Assembly (NCBI GenBank): GCA_964584255.1
Contig: CAZOZM010000008.1
Span: 40,343 to 104,342, forward strand
Direction: 5' to 3'
Origin: UBA3775 sp964584255
Lineage (GTDB): Bacteria > Bacillota > Clostridia > Lachnospirales > Lachnospiraceae
Length of the DNA: 64,000 bases
Positions 53,066 through 62,005 of this stretch are shown here, in pieces; positions within the stretch are counted from its first letter, which is position 1, and the number at the start of each line of letters is the position of its first letter. The translations under genes were made by a program, and so were the position numbers. The notes below the pieces were generated by a model that worked only from the letters and a program-made list of their open reading frames with translations, searched no databases and was not told the DNA's origin.

Positions 53066-53971
53066 ATGGCAGAATTTAAATCAGGATTTGTTGCACTTAT
53101 CGGAAGACCCAACGTGGGAAAATCAACGCTTATGAACCGTCTTATCGGACAGAAGATTGCGATTACGTCATCGAAACCGCAGACAACCAGAAACAGAATT
53201 CAGACCGTATATACGGATGAAAATAAGCAGATAATCTTTCTTGATACGCCGGGAATTCACAAGGCAAAGAATAAACTCGGCAGGTATATGGTAAATGTGG
53301 CGGAAAAAACTCTTGAAGAAGTTGATGCCATATTATGGCTGGTAGAACCTGAGAATTATATAGGCGCCGGAGAACAGCACATAATCGAAATGCTTAAAAA
53401 GACATCGACACCGGTAATACTTGTAATCAACAAGATTGATAAGGTAAAAAAAGAAGACATCATCTTAAATATAGAAACATATACTAAACAAATGGAATTT
53501 GCCGATGTCGTACCTGTTTCAGCCCTTAAAGGCAATAATACGGATGAACTGACGGAAGTTATCGGCAAATATCTTCCGGAGGGACCGATGTATTATGATG
53601 AAGATACCGTTACGGATCAGCCGGAAAGACAGATTTGTGCTGAGCTTGTAAGAGAGAAGACTTTGAGATTTCTTTCGGAGGAAATTCCTCACGGCATAGC
53701 TGTAACAATCGAAAGAATGAAGGAACGTCCGGACGGAGGACTTATTGACATTGATGCCACAATTATCTGTGAACGCGATTCTCACAAGGGAATCATCATA
53801 GGAAAAAAAGGTGACATGCTTAAAAAAATCGGAACTGCAGCCAGGGAAGAAATGGAAAACCTTCTTATGTGTAAGGTGAACCTTAAACTTTGGGTTAAGG
53901 TAAAGAAAGACTGGCGTGACAGTGATGTTTTAATGAAAAACTTCGGATATAACGACAAGTTCGATGAATAA
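53066..53971 (+). CDS. era: GTPase Era
   Basis: Essential GTPase for 16S rRNA maturation and 30S assembly. 301 aa. The GTPase domain has G1 GRPNVGKST (about 14-22), the switch region KPQTTRNRI, G3 DTPGIH (about 60) and G4 NKIDK (about 123). The C-terminal KH domain (about 200-285) has IIGKKGDMLKKIG. The start at 53066 follows GGAG by 6 bases; an ATG at 53054 overlaps that signal. It opens the conserved era-yqzL-recO-glyS stretch. Confidence 0.98.
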   Translation: MAEFKSGFVALIGRPNVGKSTLMNRLIGQKIAITSSKPQTTRNRIQTVYTDENKQIIFLDTPGIHKAKNKLGRYMVNVAEKTLEEVDAILWLVEPENYIGAGEQHIIEMLKKTSTPVILVINKIDKVKKEDIILNIETYTKQMEFADVVPVSALKGNNTDELTEVIGKYLPEGPMYYDEDTVTDQPERQICAELVREKTLRFLSEEIPHGIAVTIERMKERPDGGLIDIDATIICERDSHKGIIIGKKGDMLKKIGTAAREEMENLLMCKVNLKLWVKVKKDWRDSDVLMKNFGYNDKFDE

Positions 53972-54148
53972 AGAACGGGATGTTAATATAGGAAGAGAAA
54001 AGAATAAAAAGAGGCACATGTGAGAAAATAATCGTAAGCCACAAAGGAGCTTTTTATGAGCCGCAGGGGATTCGAATGATGAAGGAATTCTGTATAAAGG
54101 CTCACAGGCGGGTTTTGAATAAGTAATACCGGAAGAGGGGTTGCGATT

Positions 54149-54334
54149 ATGGATATGGAAAAATGGAACAAGTTCACCAAAACGGGGAGCATATTCGATT
54201 ATCTGGAATACAGTGCATGTGCAAGTGATGATGATGAACAGCAATCGGATAACAGTGACGGGAATCGTGCTGAGCGTAATGCCGGTAGGGGATTACAACA
54301 GAAGAGTAACGATTCTTACAAAGGAACAAGGTAA
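54149..54334 (+). CDS. YqzL-family small protein
   Basis: A 61-aa protein beginning MDMEKWNKFTKTGSIFDYLEY, which matches the short YqzL family (W-x2-F-x2-TGS-x3-YL pattern) normally encoded between era and recO in Firmicutes. AGAGGGG lies 8 bases upstream. The family core is only the first ~25 residues; the rest is polar (SDDDEQQSDNSDGNRAERNAG). It overlaps recO in another frame by about 105 bp, so its C-terminal half and the recO N-terminus share DNA. Function of YqzL is unknown. Confidence 0.72.
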   Translation: MDMEKWNKFTKTGSIFDYLEYSACASDDDEQQSDNSDGNRAERNAGRGLQQKSNDSYKGTR

Positions 54335-54983
54335 AATTGCAGCGTTTGCGCAGGGAGCGAGACGTCCCGGAAATCAGTTTATGGGTGTAACCCAGCCCTG
54401 TGTTTTCGGGATATTTACTTTGGATTGCGGAAGAGACAGCTACAATTTAAGGGAAGCAAAAGTGGAAAATTCATTTCCCATATTTCGCAGAAGCATGGAA
54501 AAAAGTCTTTACGGGATGTATTTCTGTGAAGTGGCAGAATATCTGACAAGGGAAGGAAATGATGAGAGGGAAGAATTAAAGCTTCTATATGCTTCTTTGA
54601 GAGCTTTGGAGAACGGAAAAATACCGGACAGACTTATCCGGGCGGTATTTGAATATAAAACCGTATGTATCAATGGTGAAGGACCTCTTTTGTCGGAGTG
54701 CATCAGATGTCACAAGGCCTGCGATAAAGGTTTTTTCAGTCTGAGAGGCGGCAGAGTATGCGCGGAATGTGCAGAACTTATCCCGGCAGCGGAAAAATAT
54801 GAACTTAATGATTCCACATGGTATACGCTGTACTTCGTGGCGGCCACACCGCCGGCGAAGCTCTTTACTTTTATGCTCAGCGAAGAAGTGCTTGATGAGT
54901 TTGCGGATATTTCGGAAAAGTATCTGGGAAAGTGCACCGGACATGAGTTTGACGGCGCGGAGCTTATAAGAGTTATCGGATAA
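54228..54983 (+). CDS. recO: DNA repair protein RecO
   Basis: Recombination mediator that helps load RecA in the RecFOR pathway. 251 aa. The N-terminal OB domain (about 1-80) begins MMMNSNRITVTGIVLSVMPV and includes KIAAFAQGARR. The helical C-terminal part has a zinc-type C-x2-C...C-x2-C set in CIRCHKACDKG and RVCAECAEL. Three consecutive ATGs (54228, 54231, 54234) could start it, with no good ribosome binding site, so translation is probably coupled to yqzL, within which it begins. A longer frame from 54141 encodes non-RecO sequence and is rejected. Confidence 0.93.
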   Translation: MMMNSNRITVTGIVLSVMPVGDYNRRVTILTKEQGKIAAFAQGARRPGNQFMGVTQPCVFGIFTLDCGRDSYNLREAKVENSFPIFRRSMEKSLYGMYFCEVAEYLTREGNDEREELKLLYASLRALENGKIPDRLIRAVFEYKTVCINGEGPLLSECIRCHKACDKGFFSLRGGRVCAECAELIPAAEKYELNDSTWYTLYFVAATPPAKLFTFMLSEEVLDEFADISEKYLGKCTGHEFDGAELIRVIG

Positions 54984-54991
54984 ATCGGGAG

Positions 54992-55020
54992 TTGACAAGT
55001 AAACAAGTGATTGCTATCAT
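54992..55020 (+). promoter_or_regulatory. Sigma-A promoter of glyS
   Basis: TTGACA (54992-54997), 17 bp, TATCAT (55015-55020). The ~90-nt leader has an ACAGACT/GAGTCTGT palindrome but no T-box consensus. Confidence 0.8.
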
Positions 55021-55118
55021 GTTTTATAAGTTTGTTGCGGCGGTTTATCGGTGAAATACAGTCGGAACATGTTTTAACGAAGAAAAATACAGACTGAGTC
55101 TGTGGTTGGAGGAAAGAT

Positions 55119-56522
55119 ATGGCAGTTGAAAAAACAATGGACAAAATTGTGGCATTGGCAAAGGCAAGAGGATTTGTTTATCCGGGTTCGGAGATTTATG
55201 GCGGACTTGCCAATACATGGGATTATGGTAATCTTGGAGTAGAGCTCAAGAATAATGTAAAGAAGGCTTGGTGGAAGAAGTTTGTTCAGGAGAGCCCATA
55301 CAATGTCGGCGTAGATTGCGCAATTCTCATGAATCCACAGACATGGGTGGCATCCGGTCACCTCGGTGGTTTTTCGGATCCTCTGATGGATTGTAAAGAG
55401 TGCCACGAGAGATTCAGAGCGGACAAGCTTATTGAAGACTTCGCGGCAGAGAAGAATATTGAACTTGACGGAAGTATTGACGGATGGTCACAGGAACAGA
55501 TGAAGGCCTTCATCGAAGACAATAGCGTTCCATGTCCTACATGCGGAAAGCATAATTTTACTGACATAAGACAGTTTAACCTTATGTTCAAGACCTTCCA
55601 GGGTGTAACTGAAGATGCAAAGAATACGGTTTACTTGAGACCGGAAACTGCACAGGGTATTTTTGTAAACTTTAAAAACGTACAGAGAACAAGCCGTAAG
55701 AAGATTCCGTTCGGAATCGGTCAGATCGGAAAATCATTCAGAAATGAGATTACACCGGGTAACTTCACATTCAGAACGAGAGAGTTCGAGCAGATGGAAC
55801 TTGAATTCTTCTGTAAGCCGGGAACAGATCTTGAATGGTTCGAGTACTGGAGAGCATTTTGCCGTGACTGGCTCATCTCACTCGGAATCAAAGAAGATGA
55901 AATGAGACTTCGTGACCACTCACCTGAAGAACTCTGCTTCTACAGCAAGGGTACAACGGATATTGAATTCCTCTTCCCATTCGGATGGGGTGAACTTTGG
56001 GGAATTGCCGACAGAACGGACTATGACCTTACACAGCATCAGAATACATCCGGCGAGCCTATGGAATACTTTGATGATGAGACACATGAGAAGTATGTTC
56101 CTTACGTTGTTGAGCCATCACTCGGTGCAGACAGAGTTACACTTGCATTCCTCTGTGCGGCTTATGATGAAGAAAATATAGGAACAGAAGAAAAACCGGA
56201 CGTAAGAACGGTTCTCCATTTCCATCCGGCACTTGCACCGGTTAAGATTGGTGTGCTTCCTCTCAGCAAGAAGCTTAATGAGGGTGCTGAAAAGATATTT
56301 GCAGAACTTTCAAAGACATACAACTGCGAATATGATGACAGAGGAAACATCGGCAAGAGATATCGCCGTCAGGATGAAATCGGAACACCATTCTGTGTTA
56401 CATATGATTTCGAATCTGAGACGGACGGTGCCGTTACTGTTCGTGACCGTGACACGATGGAACAGGAAAGAATTAAGATTACTGATCTCAAGGCATACTT
56501 TGAGAAGAAATTTGAATTCTAA
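55119..56522 (+). CDS. glyS: Glycine--tRNA ligase, single-chain (alpha2) type
   Basis: Charges tRNA-Gly. 467 aa, the homodimeric GlyRS type rather than the tetrameric GlyQ/GlyS type. Class II motifs: motif 1 in the first ~90 residues, motif 2 as QIGKSFRNEITPGNFTFRTREFEQME region (about 204-230), motif 3 near EPSLGADRVTLAF (about 330-342), and a C-terminal anticodon-binding domain (about 365-467). Two CxxC pairs (CKECHER and CPTCGKH) in the insertion could bind zinc. GGAGG precedes the ATG. It lies between recO and ppdK as in many Clostridia. Confidence 0.98.
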   Translation: MAVEKTMDKIVALAKARGFVYPGSEIYGGLANTWDYGNLGVELKNNVKKAWWKKFVQESPYNVGVDCAILMNPQTWVASGHLGGFSDPLMDCKECHERFRADKLIEDFAAEKNIELDGSIDGWSQEQMKAFIEDNSVPCPTCGKHNFTDIRQFNLMFKTFQGVTEDAKNTVYLRPETAQGIFVNFKNVQRTSRKKIPFGIGQIGKSFRNEITPGNFTFRTREFEQMELEFFCKPGTDLEWFEYWRAFCRDWLISLGIKEDEMRLRDHSPEELCFYSKGTTDIEFLFPFGWGELWGIADRTDYDLTQHQNTSGEPMEYFDDETHEKYVPYVVEPSLGADRVTLAFLCAAYDEENIGTEEKPDVRTVLHFHPALAPVKIGVLPLSKKLNEGAEKIFAELSKTYNCEYDDRGNIGKRYRRQDEIGTPFCVTYDFESETDGAVTVRDRDTMEQERIKITDLKAYFEKKFEF

Positions 56523-56538
56523 ATTAAATCAGTTTGAA

Positions 56539-56588
56539 AAAAGGGTACAATCAGCGGATTCCGGTCCGTTGACTGTACCTTTTTTTAG
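56539..56588 (+). terminator. Intrinsic terminator of glyS
   Basis: GGTACAATCAGCGGA pairs with TCCGTTGACTGTACC (two G-U pairs), followed by TTTTTTTAG. Confidence 0.93.
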
Positions 56589-56830
56589 TCTAAAATCATG
56601 AGGATGTTACTTTTTTTTCTTGATTTTGACGTAAATTACATAATAAACAGATTTTATCGGAAGGCAAATCTGATAATGCTTGCAAACAGGTATGTTTTCG
56701 GTTACAATTTTTGTAGGTAAACTATGTTTACAAAGGGGTAACATATTGGGGAACCAATTATCAGTCTGAACAAAGACCTGAAGGTCTTTAACTGAATACC
56801 TGAGAATAATAAATATGGAGGATTTGCATA

Positions 56831-59461
56831 ATGGCAAAAAAATGGGTATATCTTTTTACCGAAGGCGATGCAAAGATGAGGGAGCTCCTTGGTGGTAAGG
56901 GTGCTAACCTTGCAGAGATGACTAATCTCGGACTTCCGGTACCACAGGGCTTCACAATTACAACTGAAGCATGTACACAGTACTATGAGGACGGAAGAAA
57001 AATTAATGATGAAATAATGGCACAGGTTATGGAATATATAACCAAGATGGAAGAAATAACCGGAAAGAAATTCGGAGATCTTACAAATCCGCTGCTTGTA
57101 TCCGTACGAAGCGGTGCAAGAGCTTCCATGCCCGGAATGATGGATACAATTCTTAACCTTGGTCTCAACGAAGACGTAGTTAACGTAATTGCTGAGAAGT
57201 CGGGAAATCCAAGATGGGCTTGGGATTGCTACAGAAGATTCATTCAGATGTATTCTGACGTAGTAATGGAAGTTGGAAAGAAGTATTTTGAGGAACTCAT
57301 CGACAGAATGAAGCTTGAAAGAGGCGTAAAGCAGGACGTTGAGCTTACTGCAAATGATCTTCAGATTCTTGCTAACCAGTTCAAGGATGAATACAAGGCA
57401 AAAATCGGAAAGAACTTCCCGGAGGATCCAAAGGAACAGCTTATCGGTGCAATCGAGGCTGTATTCCGTTCATGGGACAACCCACGTGCAAACATTTATC
57501 GTCGTGACAATGACATCCCTTATTCATGGGGAACAGCTGTAAACGTTCAGATGATGGCATTCGGAAACATGGGTGACACTTCAGGAACAGGTGTTGCATT
57601 TACAAGAAATCCTGCAACGGGAGAAAAGGAACTCATGGGTGAATTCCTTCTCAATGCACAGGGAGAGGACGTAGTTGCCGGTGTCCGTACACCTCAGCCT
57701 ATAAATCAGTTGAAAGAGGTAATGCCAGAAGTTTATAAGCAGTTTACAGACATTTGCGCAAAGCTTGAAGACCACTACAGAGACATGCAGGATATGGAAT
57801 TTACCATTGAAGACAGAAAGCTCTATATGCTTCAGACAAGAAATGGTAAGAGAACTGCAAAGGCCGCACTTAAGATAGCATGTGACCTTGTAGATGAAGG
57901 AATGATTGATGAGGAAAAGGCAGTATCAATGATTGACCCAAGAAACCTTGATTCTCTCCTTCATCCACAGTTTGACTCATATGTAATCAGCAAGGCAATT
58001 CCAATCGCAAAAGGACTTGCAGCTGCACCGGGTGCTGCATGCGGTAAGATCGTATTTACGGCAGATGATGCGAAGGCATGGGCAGCAAAGGGTGAGAAGG
58101 TTGTTCTTGTAAGACTTGAAACATCTCCTGAAGATATTGAAGGTATGAAGTGTTCACAGGGTATTCTTACCGTTCGAGGCGGAATGACGAGTCATGCAGC
58201 AGTAGTTGCCCGTGGTATGGGTGCATGCTGCGTATCAGGATGCTCGGCGATTGAGATGGATGAGGCTCACAAGACATTCAGAATCGGAGCTCAGGAATTC
58301 CATGAAGGTGATATTATTTCATTTGACGGTGTAACCGGATATATTTATGACAGAGCGATTCCTACGGTTGATGCAGTAATCGCAGGTGAGTTCGGCAGAA
58401 TTATGGAATGGGCTGATAAGTATCGTACATTAAAGGTTCGTACAAATGCAGATACTCCACAGGATGCTAAGAAGGCAAGAGAACTCGGAGCTGAAGGTAT
58501 CGGTCTTTGCCGTACAGAGCATATGTTCTTTGGCGGACACAGAATTGATGCTTTCCGTGAGATGATCTGTTCAGATACTCTTGAAGAAAGAGAAGAAGCC
58601 CTTGCAAAGATTTTACCGCTTCAGCAGGGTGACTTCGAGAAGCTCTTTGAGGCAATGGAAGGAGATCCGGTAACAATCCGTTTCCTTGACCCTCCATTAC
58701 ATGAATTTGTTCCTTCTGCTGAAGAAGATATCAGAAAACTTGCAGATGCAAAGGGCAAGACAATGGAAGAAATCAGAAAGCTTATTGACCAGCTTCATGA
58801 AATAAACCCAATGATGGGTCACAGAGGATGTCGTCTCACGGTAACATTCCCTGAAATTGCAGTAATGCAGACAAAGGCTGTAATCAATGCGGCAATCAAT
58901 GTGTCAAAGGCTCATCCTGATTGGAATGTTGTTCCTGAAATCATGATTCCTCTTATCGGTGACGATAAGGAGCTTAAGTTCGTTAAAGAAAAGGTAGTTG
59001 CAACAGCAGATGCTGAAATTGCAAAATCCGGTATTGATCTTAAGTATGAAGTTGGTACAATGATCGAAATTCCTCGTGCAGCTCTTACTGCTGATCAGAT
59101 TGCTAAGGAAGCTGAGTTCTTCTGTTTCGGTACAAACGACCTTACTCAGATGACATATGGTTTCTCCCGTGATGATGCAGGTAAGTTCCTTGAAGCATAT
59201 TATAAGGCAAAGATTTTCGAAAACGATCCGTTTGCAAAGCTTGACAGAGACGGTGTAGGAAAGCTTATGGAAACTGCAATTAAACTCGGAAAGTCAACCC
59301 GTCCGGAACTTCATTGCGGTATTTGTGGTGAGCATGGTGGAGATCCAAGCTCTGTTGAATTCTGTCATTCAATCGGTCTTGACTATGTAAGCTGTTCTCC
59401 ATTCAGAGTACCAATCGCCAGACTTGCAGCAGCACAGGCAGCTATTCGCGAAAAGCGCTAA
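56831..59461 (+). CDS. ppdK: Pyruvate, phosphate dikinase
   Basis: Interconverts pyruvate, ATP and phosphate with PEP, AMP and pyrophosphate; in anaerobes it serves glycolysis or PEP supply. 876 aa. The N-terminal ATP-grasp domain (about 1-340) has GGKGANLAEM near residue 22. The swivelling phosphohistidine domain carries GGMTSHAAVVARG with His455. The C-terminal PEP/pyruvate barrel (about 520-876) has GLCRTEHMF and the catalytic Cys in ELHCGICGEHGGDP. GGAGG precedes the ATG. Codon bias indicates very high expression. No PPDK regulatory protein gene is adjacent. It is the last clearly chromosomal gene before the mobile remnant. Confidence 0.98.
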   Translation: MAKKWVYLFTEGDAKMRELLGGKGANLAEMTNLGLPVPQGFTITTEACTQYYEDGRKINDEIMAQVMEYITKMEEITGKKFGDLTNPLLVSVRSGARASMPGMMDTILNLGLNEDVVNVIAEKSGNPRWAWDCYRRFIQMYSDVVMEVGKKYFEELIDRMKLERGVKQDVELTANDLQILANQFKDEYKAKIGKNFPEDPKEQLIGAIEAVFRSWDNPRANIYRRDNDIPYSWGTAVNVQMMAFGNMGDTSGTGVAFTRNPATGEKELMGEFLLNAQGEDVVAGVRTPQPINQLKEVMPEVYKQFTDICAKLEDHYRDMQDMEFTIEDRKLYMLQTRNGKRTAKAALKIACDLVDEGMIDEEKAVSMIDPRNLDSLLHPQFDSYVISKAIPIAKGLAAAPGAACGKIVFTADDAKAWAAKGEKVVLVRLETSPEDIEGMKCSQGILTVRGGMTSHAAVVARGMGACCVSGCSAIEMDEAHKTFRIGAQEFHEGDIISFDGVTGYIYDRAIPTVDAVIAGEFGRIMEWADKYRTLKVRTNADTPQDAKKARELGAEGIGLCRTEHMFFGGHRIDAFREMICSDTLEEREEALAKILPLQQGDFEKLFEAMEGDPVTIRFLDPPLHEFVPSAEEDIRKLADAKGKTMEEIRKLIDQLHEINPMMGHRGCRLTVTFPEIAVMQTKAVINAAINVSKAHPDWNVVPEIMIPLIGDDKELKFVKEKVVATADAEIAKSGIDLKYEVGTMIEIPRAALTADQIAKEAEFFCFGTNDLTQMTYGFSRDDAGKFLEAYYKAKIFENDPFAKLDRDGVGKLMETAIKLGKSTRPELHCGICGEHGGDPSSVEFCHSIGLDYVSCSPFRVPIARLAAAQAAIREKR

Positions 59462-59499
59462 TTACAAGTTAGCGAAAAACGCTACAATTTAATAGCATT

Positions 59500-59618
59500 C
59501 GCCCGCATTATCGAAAGATAGTGTGGGCGTTTTCTTTTGGCTCTAATCCTTATATTTTATAGGAGTTAGAGCCTTTTTTTATTTTCACCCCATTCGCATT
59601 GAATGGGATTTTTTTAAT
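59500..59618 (+). terminator. Three consecutive intrinsic terminators after ppdK
   Basis: Hairpin 1 (59500-59537): CGCCCGCATTATC/GATAGTGTGGGCG with a GAAA loop and TTTTCTTTT. Hairpin 2 (59539-59580): GGCTCTAATCCT with AGGAGTTAGAGCC and TTTTTTT. Hairpin 3 (59589-59618): CCCATTC/GAATGGG and ATTTTTTT. The second and third may belong to the inserted element rather than to ppdK. Confidence 0.85.
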
Positions 59619-59655
59619 TTTTTTAGGAAAATTTTTCAAAACCTTTGGAATTTTT

Positions 59656-59832
59656 GCCCTTCTCGATGGCTACTTATTGAGGGCGAGTTGAATGTTCAGT
59701 TTGTCCGAGTACTTTGACAACTGAATAGACATTCAACAGGTACATTCCTAATCGGAGGAAAAATCCTCAGCCGAATAAAGGTACGCCAAGAACCACCTGC
59801 CCTTCGGGGTTATTACGGAAAGCAAGGTGGTT
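59656..59832 (+). repeat. Cluster of four hairpins, non-coding leader or transfer-related region of the mobile remnant
   Basis: In order: GCCCT...AGGGC (59656-59684). A long bulged helix GTTGAATGT-CAGTTTGTC / GACAACTG-ACATTCAAC (59687-59737). GAGGA/TCCTC (about 59757-59767). A perfect AACCACCT (59791-59798) with AGGTGGTT (59825-59832). There is no convincing gene in 59619-59936. Such hairpin clusters occur near leaders and transfer origins of conjugative elements, but no specific oriT was recognised. Confidence 0.5.
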
Positions 59833-59936
59833 AGCGATTTCGAGCCATTTTGAAATGTCCGATTGCAACGGATACGGCGATGAAACGATTATGGGATAAT
59901 GCTACTTCTCTACGGAGCTGGTGGAGAACCCGGCAG

Positions 59937-60293
59937 AGGTACGGCAGATTTTTCAAACTCTATATGTATACGGCACTTGCCCCTATTTCTCTTTCGACCT
60001 TTGCCGGAGAGCCATCACAGAATGTGGGCAAGAGCGTTATAAAGAGTTATTGTGCCGTACTGCTTGAAGGTGCGGTTATTGTACTTGCGTGTATCATCTT
60101 TTCAGTATTCGCCGCTTCTCCACCGCAAGTGGATACAAGTGCTGCCGCAGTAACTCAGGTATGGGCGTATGTTGGTGAGCTTATCTTTAATATGCTTGTA
60201 CGTGTCGGTTCTGTTAAGATGAGCGACCGTATTATCCGAGAGATGATGCCTTTTTTATTCAAGGAGATATTTGTTCTTTCAAACATGCTGTAA
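59937..60293 (+). pseudogene. 3' fragment of a VirB6/TrbL-like conjugal transfer membrane protein
   Basis: From about 59940 the frame reads YGRFFKLYMYTALAPISLST and continues with hydrophobic segments and VKMSDRIIREMM, matching the C-terminal third of VirB6/TrbL-like (CD1112-family) channel proteins of Gram-positive conjugative elements. The N-terminal ~200 residues are missing. The preceding in-frame ~30 residues (from 59850, TTG) do not look like this family and have no ribosome binding site. The 3' end also departs from the family after REMM and runs into the IS21 element, whose first bases supply the TAA stop. So it is truncated at both ends and non-functional. Confidence 0.7.
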
Positions 60294-60362
60294 GTGGTAA
60301 ACTATTTTCCATAGATTTAGGCAAATAAAAATCCATAGTTTTTGGCAATTAAAATTCCATAG
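60289..60362 (+). repeat. Left end of the IS21 element with multiple terminal repeats
   Basis: TTTTCCATAGATTTAGGCAA (60305-60324) and two further partial copies ending in TCCATAG (about 60325-60338 and 60342-60362) match the reversed right end TTTTCCATAAATTTCGGCAA. Repeated terminal motifs of this kind are the transposase-binding sites of IS21 elements. Confidence 0.8.
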
Positions 60363-60415
60363 TTATACAATTAATTCCTCCGAATGGTATACTCCTACCT
60401 GGAGGTGATGAAAGG

Positions 60416-62005
60416 ATGGTTGATTGGATAATGTATGGAAAAATCCAAGAAATGAAAAGAGCTGGTTTAAATAAGAGTCAGACCAGCAGGCATCTCGGTA
60501 TTGATTACAAGACTGTATTAAAATACTGGGATATGAGTCCGGATGAGTATTCTGCAACAAGAAAAGCAGCGGAAACACGTACCAGGAAAGCTGACAGATA
60601 TAAAGATTTTGTCATTGAATGTCTTCAAAAGTATCCGGATATGTCAGCTGCACAGATTTATGACTGGATTCGTGAACGAACCTGTCTTGAGACGCTTGAA
60701 TTTCAGGAACGGGTTTTCAGAAACTATGTAAAGGAAATCCAGGAAGAGTATGATATCAGGAAACCTAAAAAGAACCGGCAGTATGAAGCTGTAGACGAGC
60801 TTCCCATGGGAAAACAGGTTCAGGTGGATATGGGTGAAATCATTTTGGAAACTATGGCAGGGCGTCATAAGAAAATATACTGTTTTGCCATGGTTATGAC
60901 GCATTCCAGACAGAAGTTTGCACTCTGGCAGGAAAAACCATTTACCACAGACAGCTTTATACAGGCACATATAAGAGCGTTTGCCTATTATGGAGGTAGA
61001 CCAATAGAAATCGTTTACGACCAGGATAAGATTCTTGCTGTAAGTGAAAATCACGGAGATATCATTTATACAGAAGGATTTCAGAACTACGTTAATGCTG
61101 TTAAATTTGATATATTTCTATGCCATGGTGCCGATCCGGAATCCAAAGGTAAAGTTGAAAATGTAGTAAAGTATGTCAAACATGGATTTGCTGAACATCG
61201 TATATTTAGCGACATTGACAGTTTCAATGCAGACTGCATGGCGTGGCTTGAACGTACAGCAAACAGCAAGAAACATGGCACAACGCAAAAGATACCGGCA
61301 GAAGTGTTTGAACTTGAAAGGGAACACCTCATACCAGTATCTGAATACAGCTTTACGCCGGCTGTTAATGAAACTATAACCTATCAGGTCAGAAAAGACA
61401 ACATTGTTTTATATAAAGGTAACCGCTATCGCGTACCAAAAGGAACCTATGAGCCGGGTAAAAAGGTATATATGATGGTTGAAAATGAAATCATCTCCAT
61501 AACAGACTGTGTTACCGGGGAGATTTACGCAAAACACCCTCTGTGTCATGAAAAAGGCAGACTGATAGGCCAGAAACGGGAAGACCGTGATAAAAGCAGG
61601 ACTATTAAGGAGCAGGAAAACCGTGATAAAAGCAGGACTATTAAGGAGCAGGAAAACCTGTTACAGGAACTGTTTTTGAATGATGAGCTGGTTATGCCTT
61701 TTCTGCAGCATATCCATGAAGAAAAGCCACGATATTATCGTGACCAGCTGGGTGTTATCAGAAGACTTTTTGAAGAATGGAATACAGAAACGCTGATATA
61801 AGGTCTGCATTACTGTACGGAAAGGGAAATGTATTCTGCAGCTGACTTGAAATCCACTGTCATATATTTCAATGAATTAAAAGCTGATAAACATATCAAA
61901 AAACTGCATACTACACTCCCAACCAAGTATTGTGGCAACAAGCCACAGATACGGGATTTGCGTCTTTATGAAGAAGCAATGGAAAGGAGTGCGGTAAATG
62001 GATAA
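60416..62005 (+). pseudogene. istA: IS21-family transposase IstA, interrupted by one TAA
   Basis: DDE-type transposase. An N-terminal helix-turn-helix (about 8-40; MKRAGLNKSQTSRHLGIDYK) is followed by the integrase core, with catalytic acidic residues in QVDMGE (about 139) and VYDQDK (about 202) and a Glu in SKGKVENVV (about 247). The visible frame stops at a TAA (61799-61801, codon 462). The same frame then continues for 67 more codons with typical IstA C-terminal sequence (YSAADLKSTVIYFNELK) to a stop at 62003-62005, overlapping istB by 8 bp as normal. So this is a single nonsense mutation. A 36-bp tandem duplication lies at 61585-61656. Confidence 0.85.
61585..61656 (+). repeat. Exact 36-bp tandem duplication inside istA
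   Basis: The unit beginning CCGTGATAAAAGCAGGACTA is present twice with no gap (61585-61620 and 61621-61656) and adds 12 residues (RDKSRTIKEQEN). It keeps the frame. Confidence 0.97.

Noticed and set aside
54055..54081. Seven-codon frame (MSRRGFE) with an AAAGGAG ribosome binding site between era and yqzL
   Set aside because: Too short to judge; there are no regulatory residues such as repeated codons and no following terminator that would suggest a leader peptide.
54141..54227. Upstream extension of recO
   Set aside because: The extra 29 residues are unlike RecO N-termini and the same DNA encodes the YqzL core in another frame.
53930..54244. 104-codon minus-strand frame between era and recO
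   Set aside because: Overlaps yqzL and the recO start on the opposite strand; no ribosome binding site and no recognisable sequence.
59850..59936. In-frame N-terminal extension of the VirB6 fragment
   Set aside because: It starts with TTG without a ribosome binding site and is unlike VirB6/TrbL; it looks like unrelated sequence joined by a deletion.
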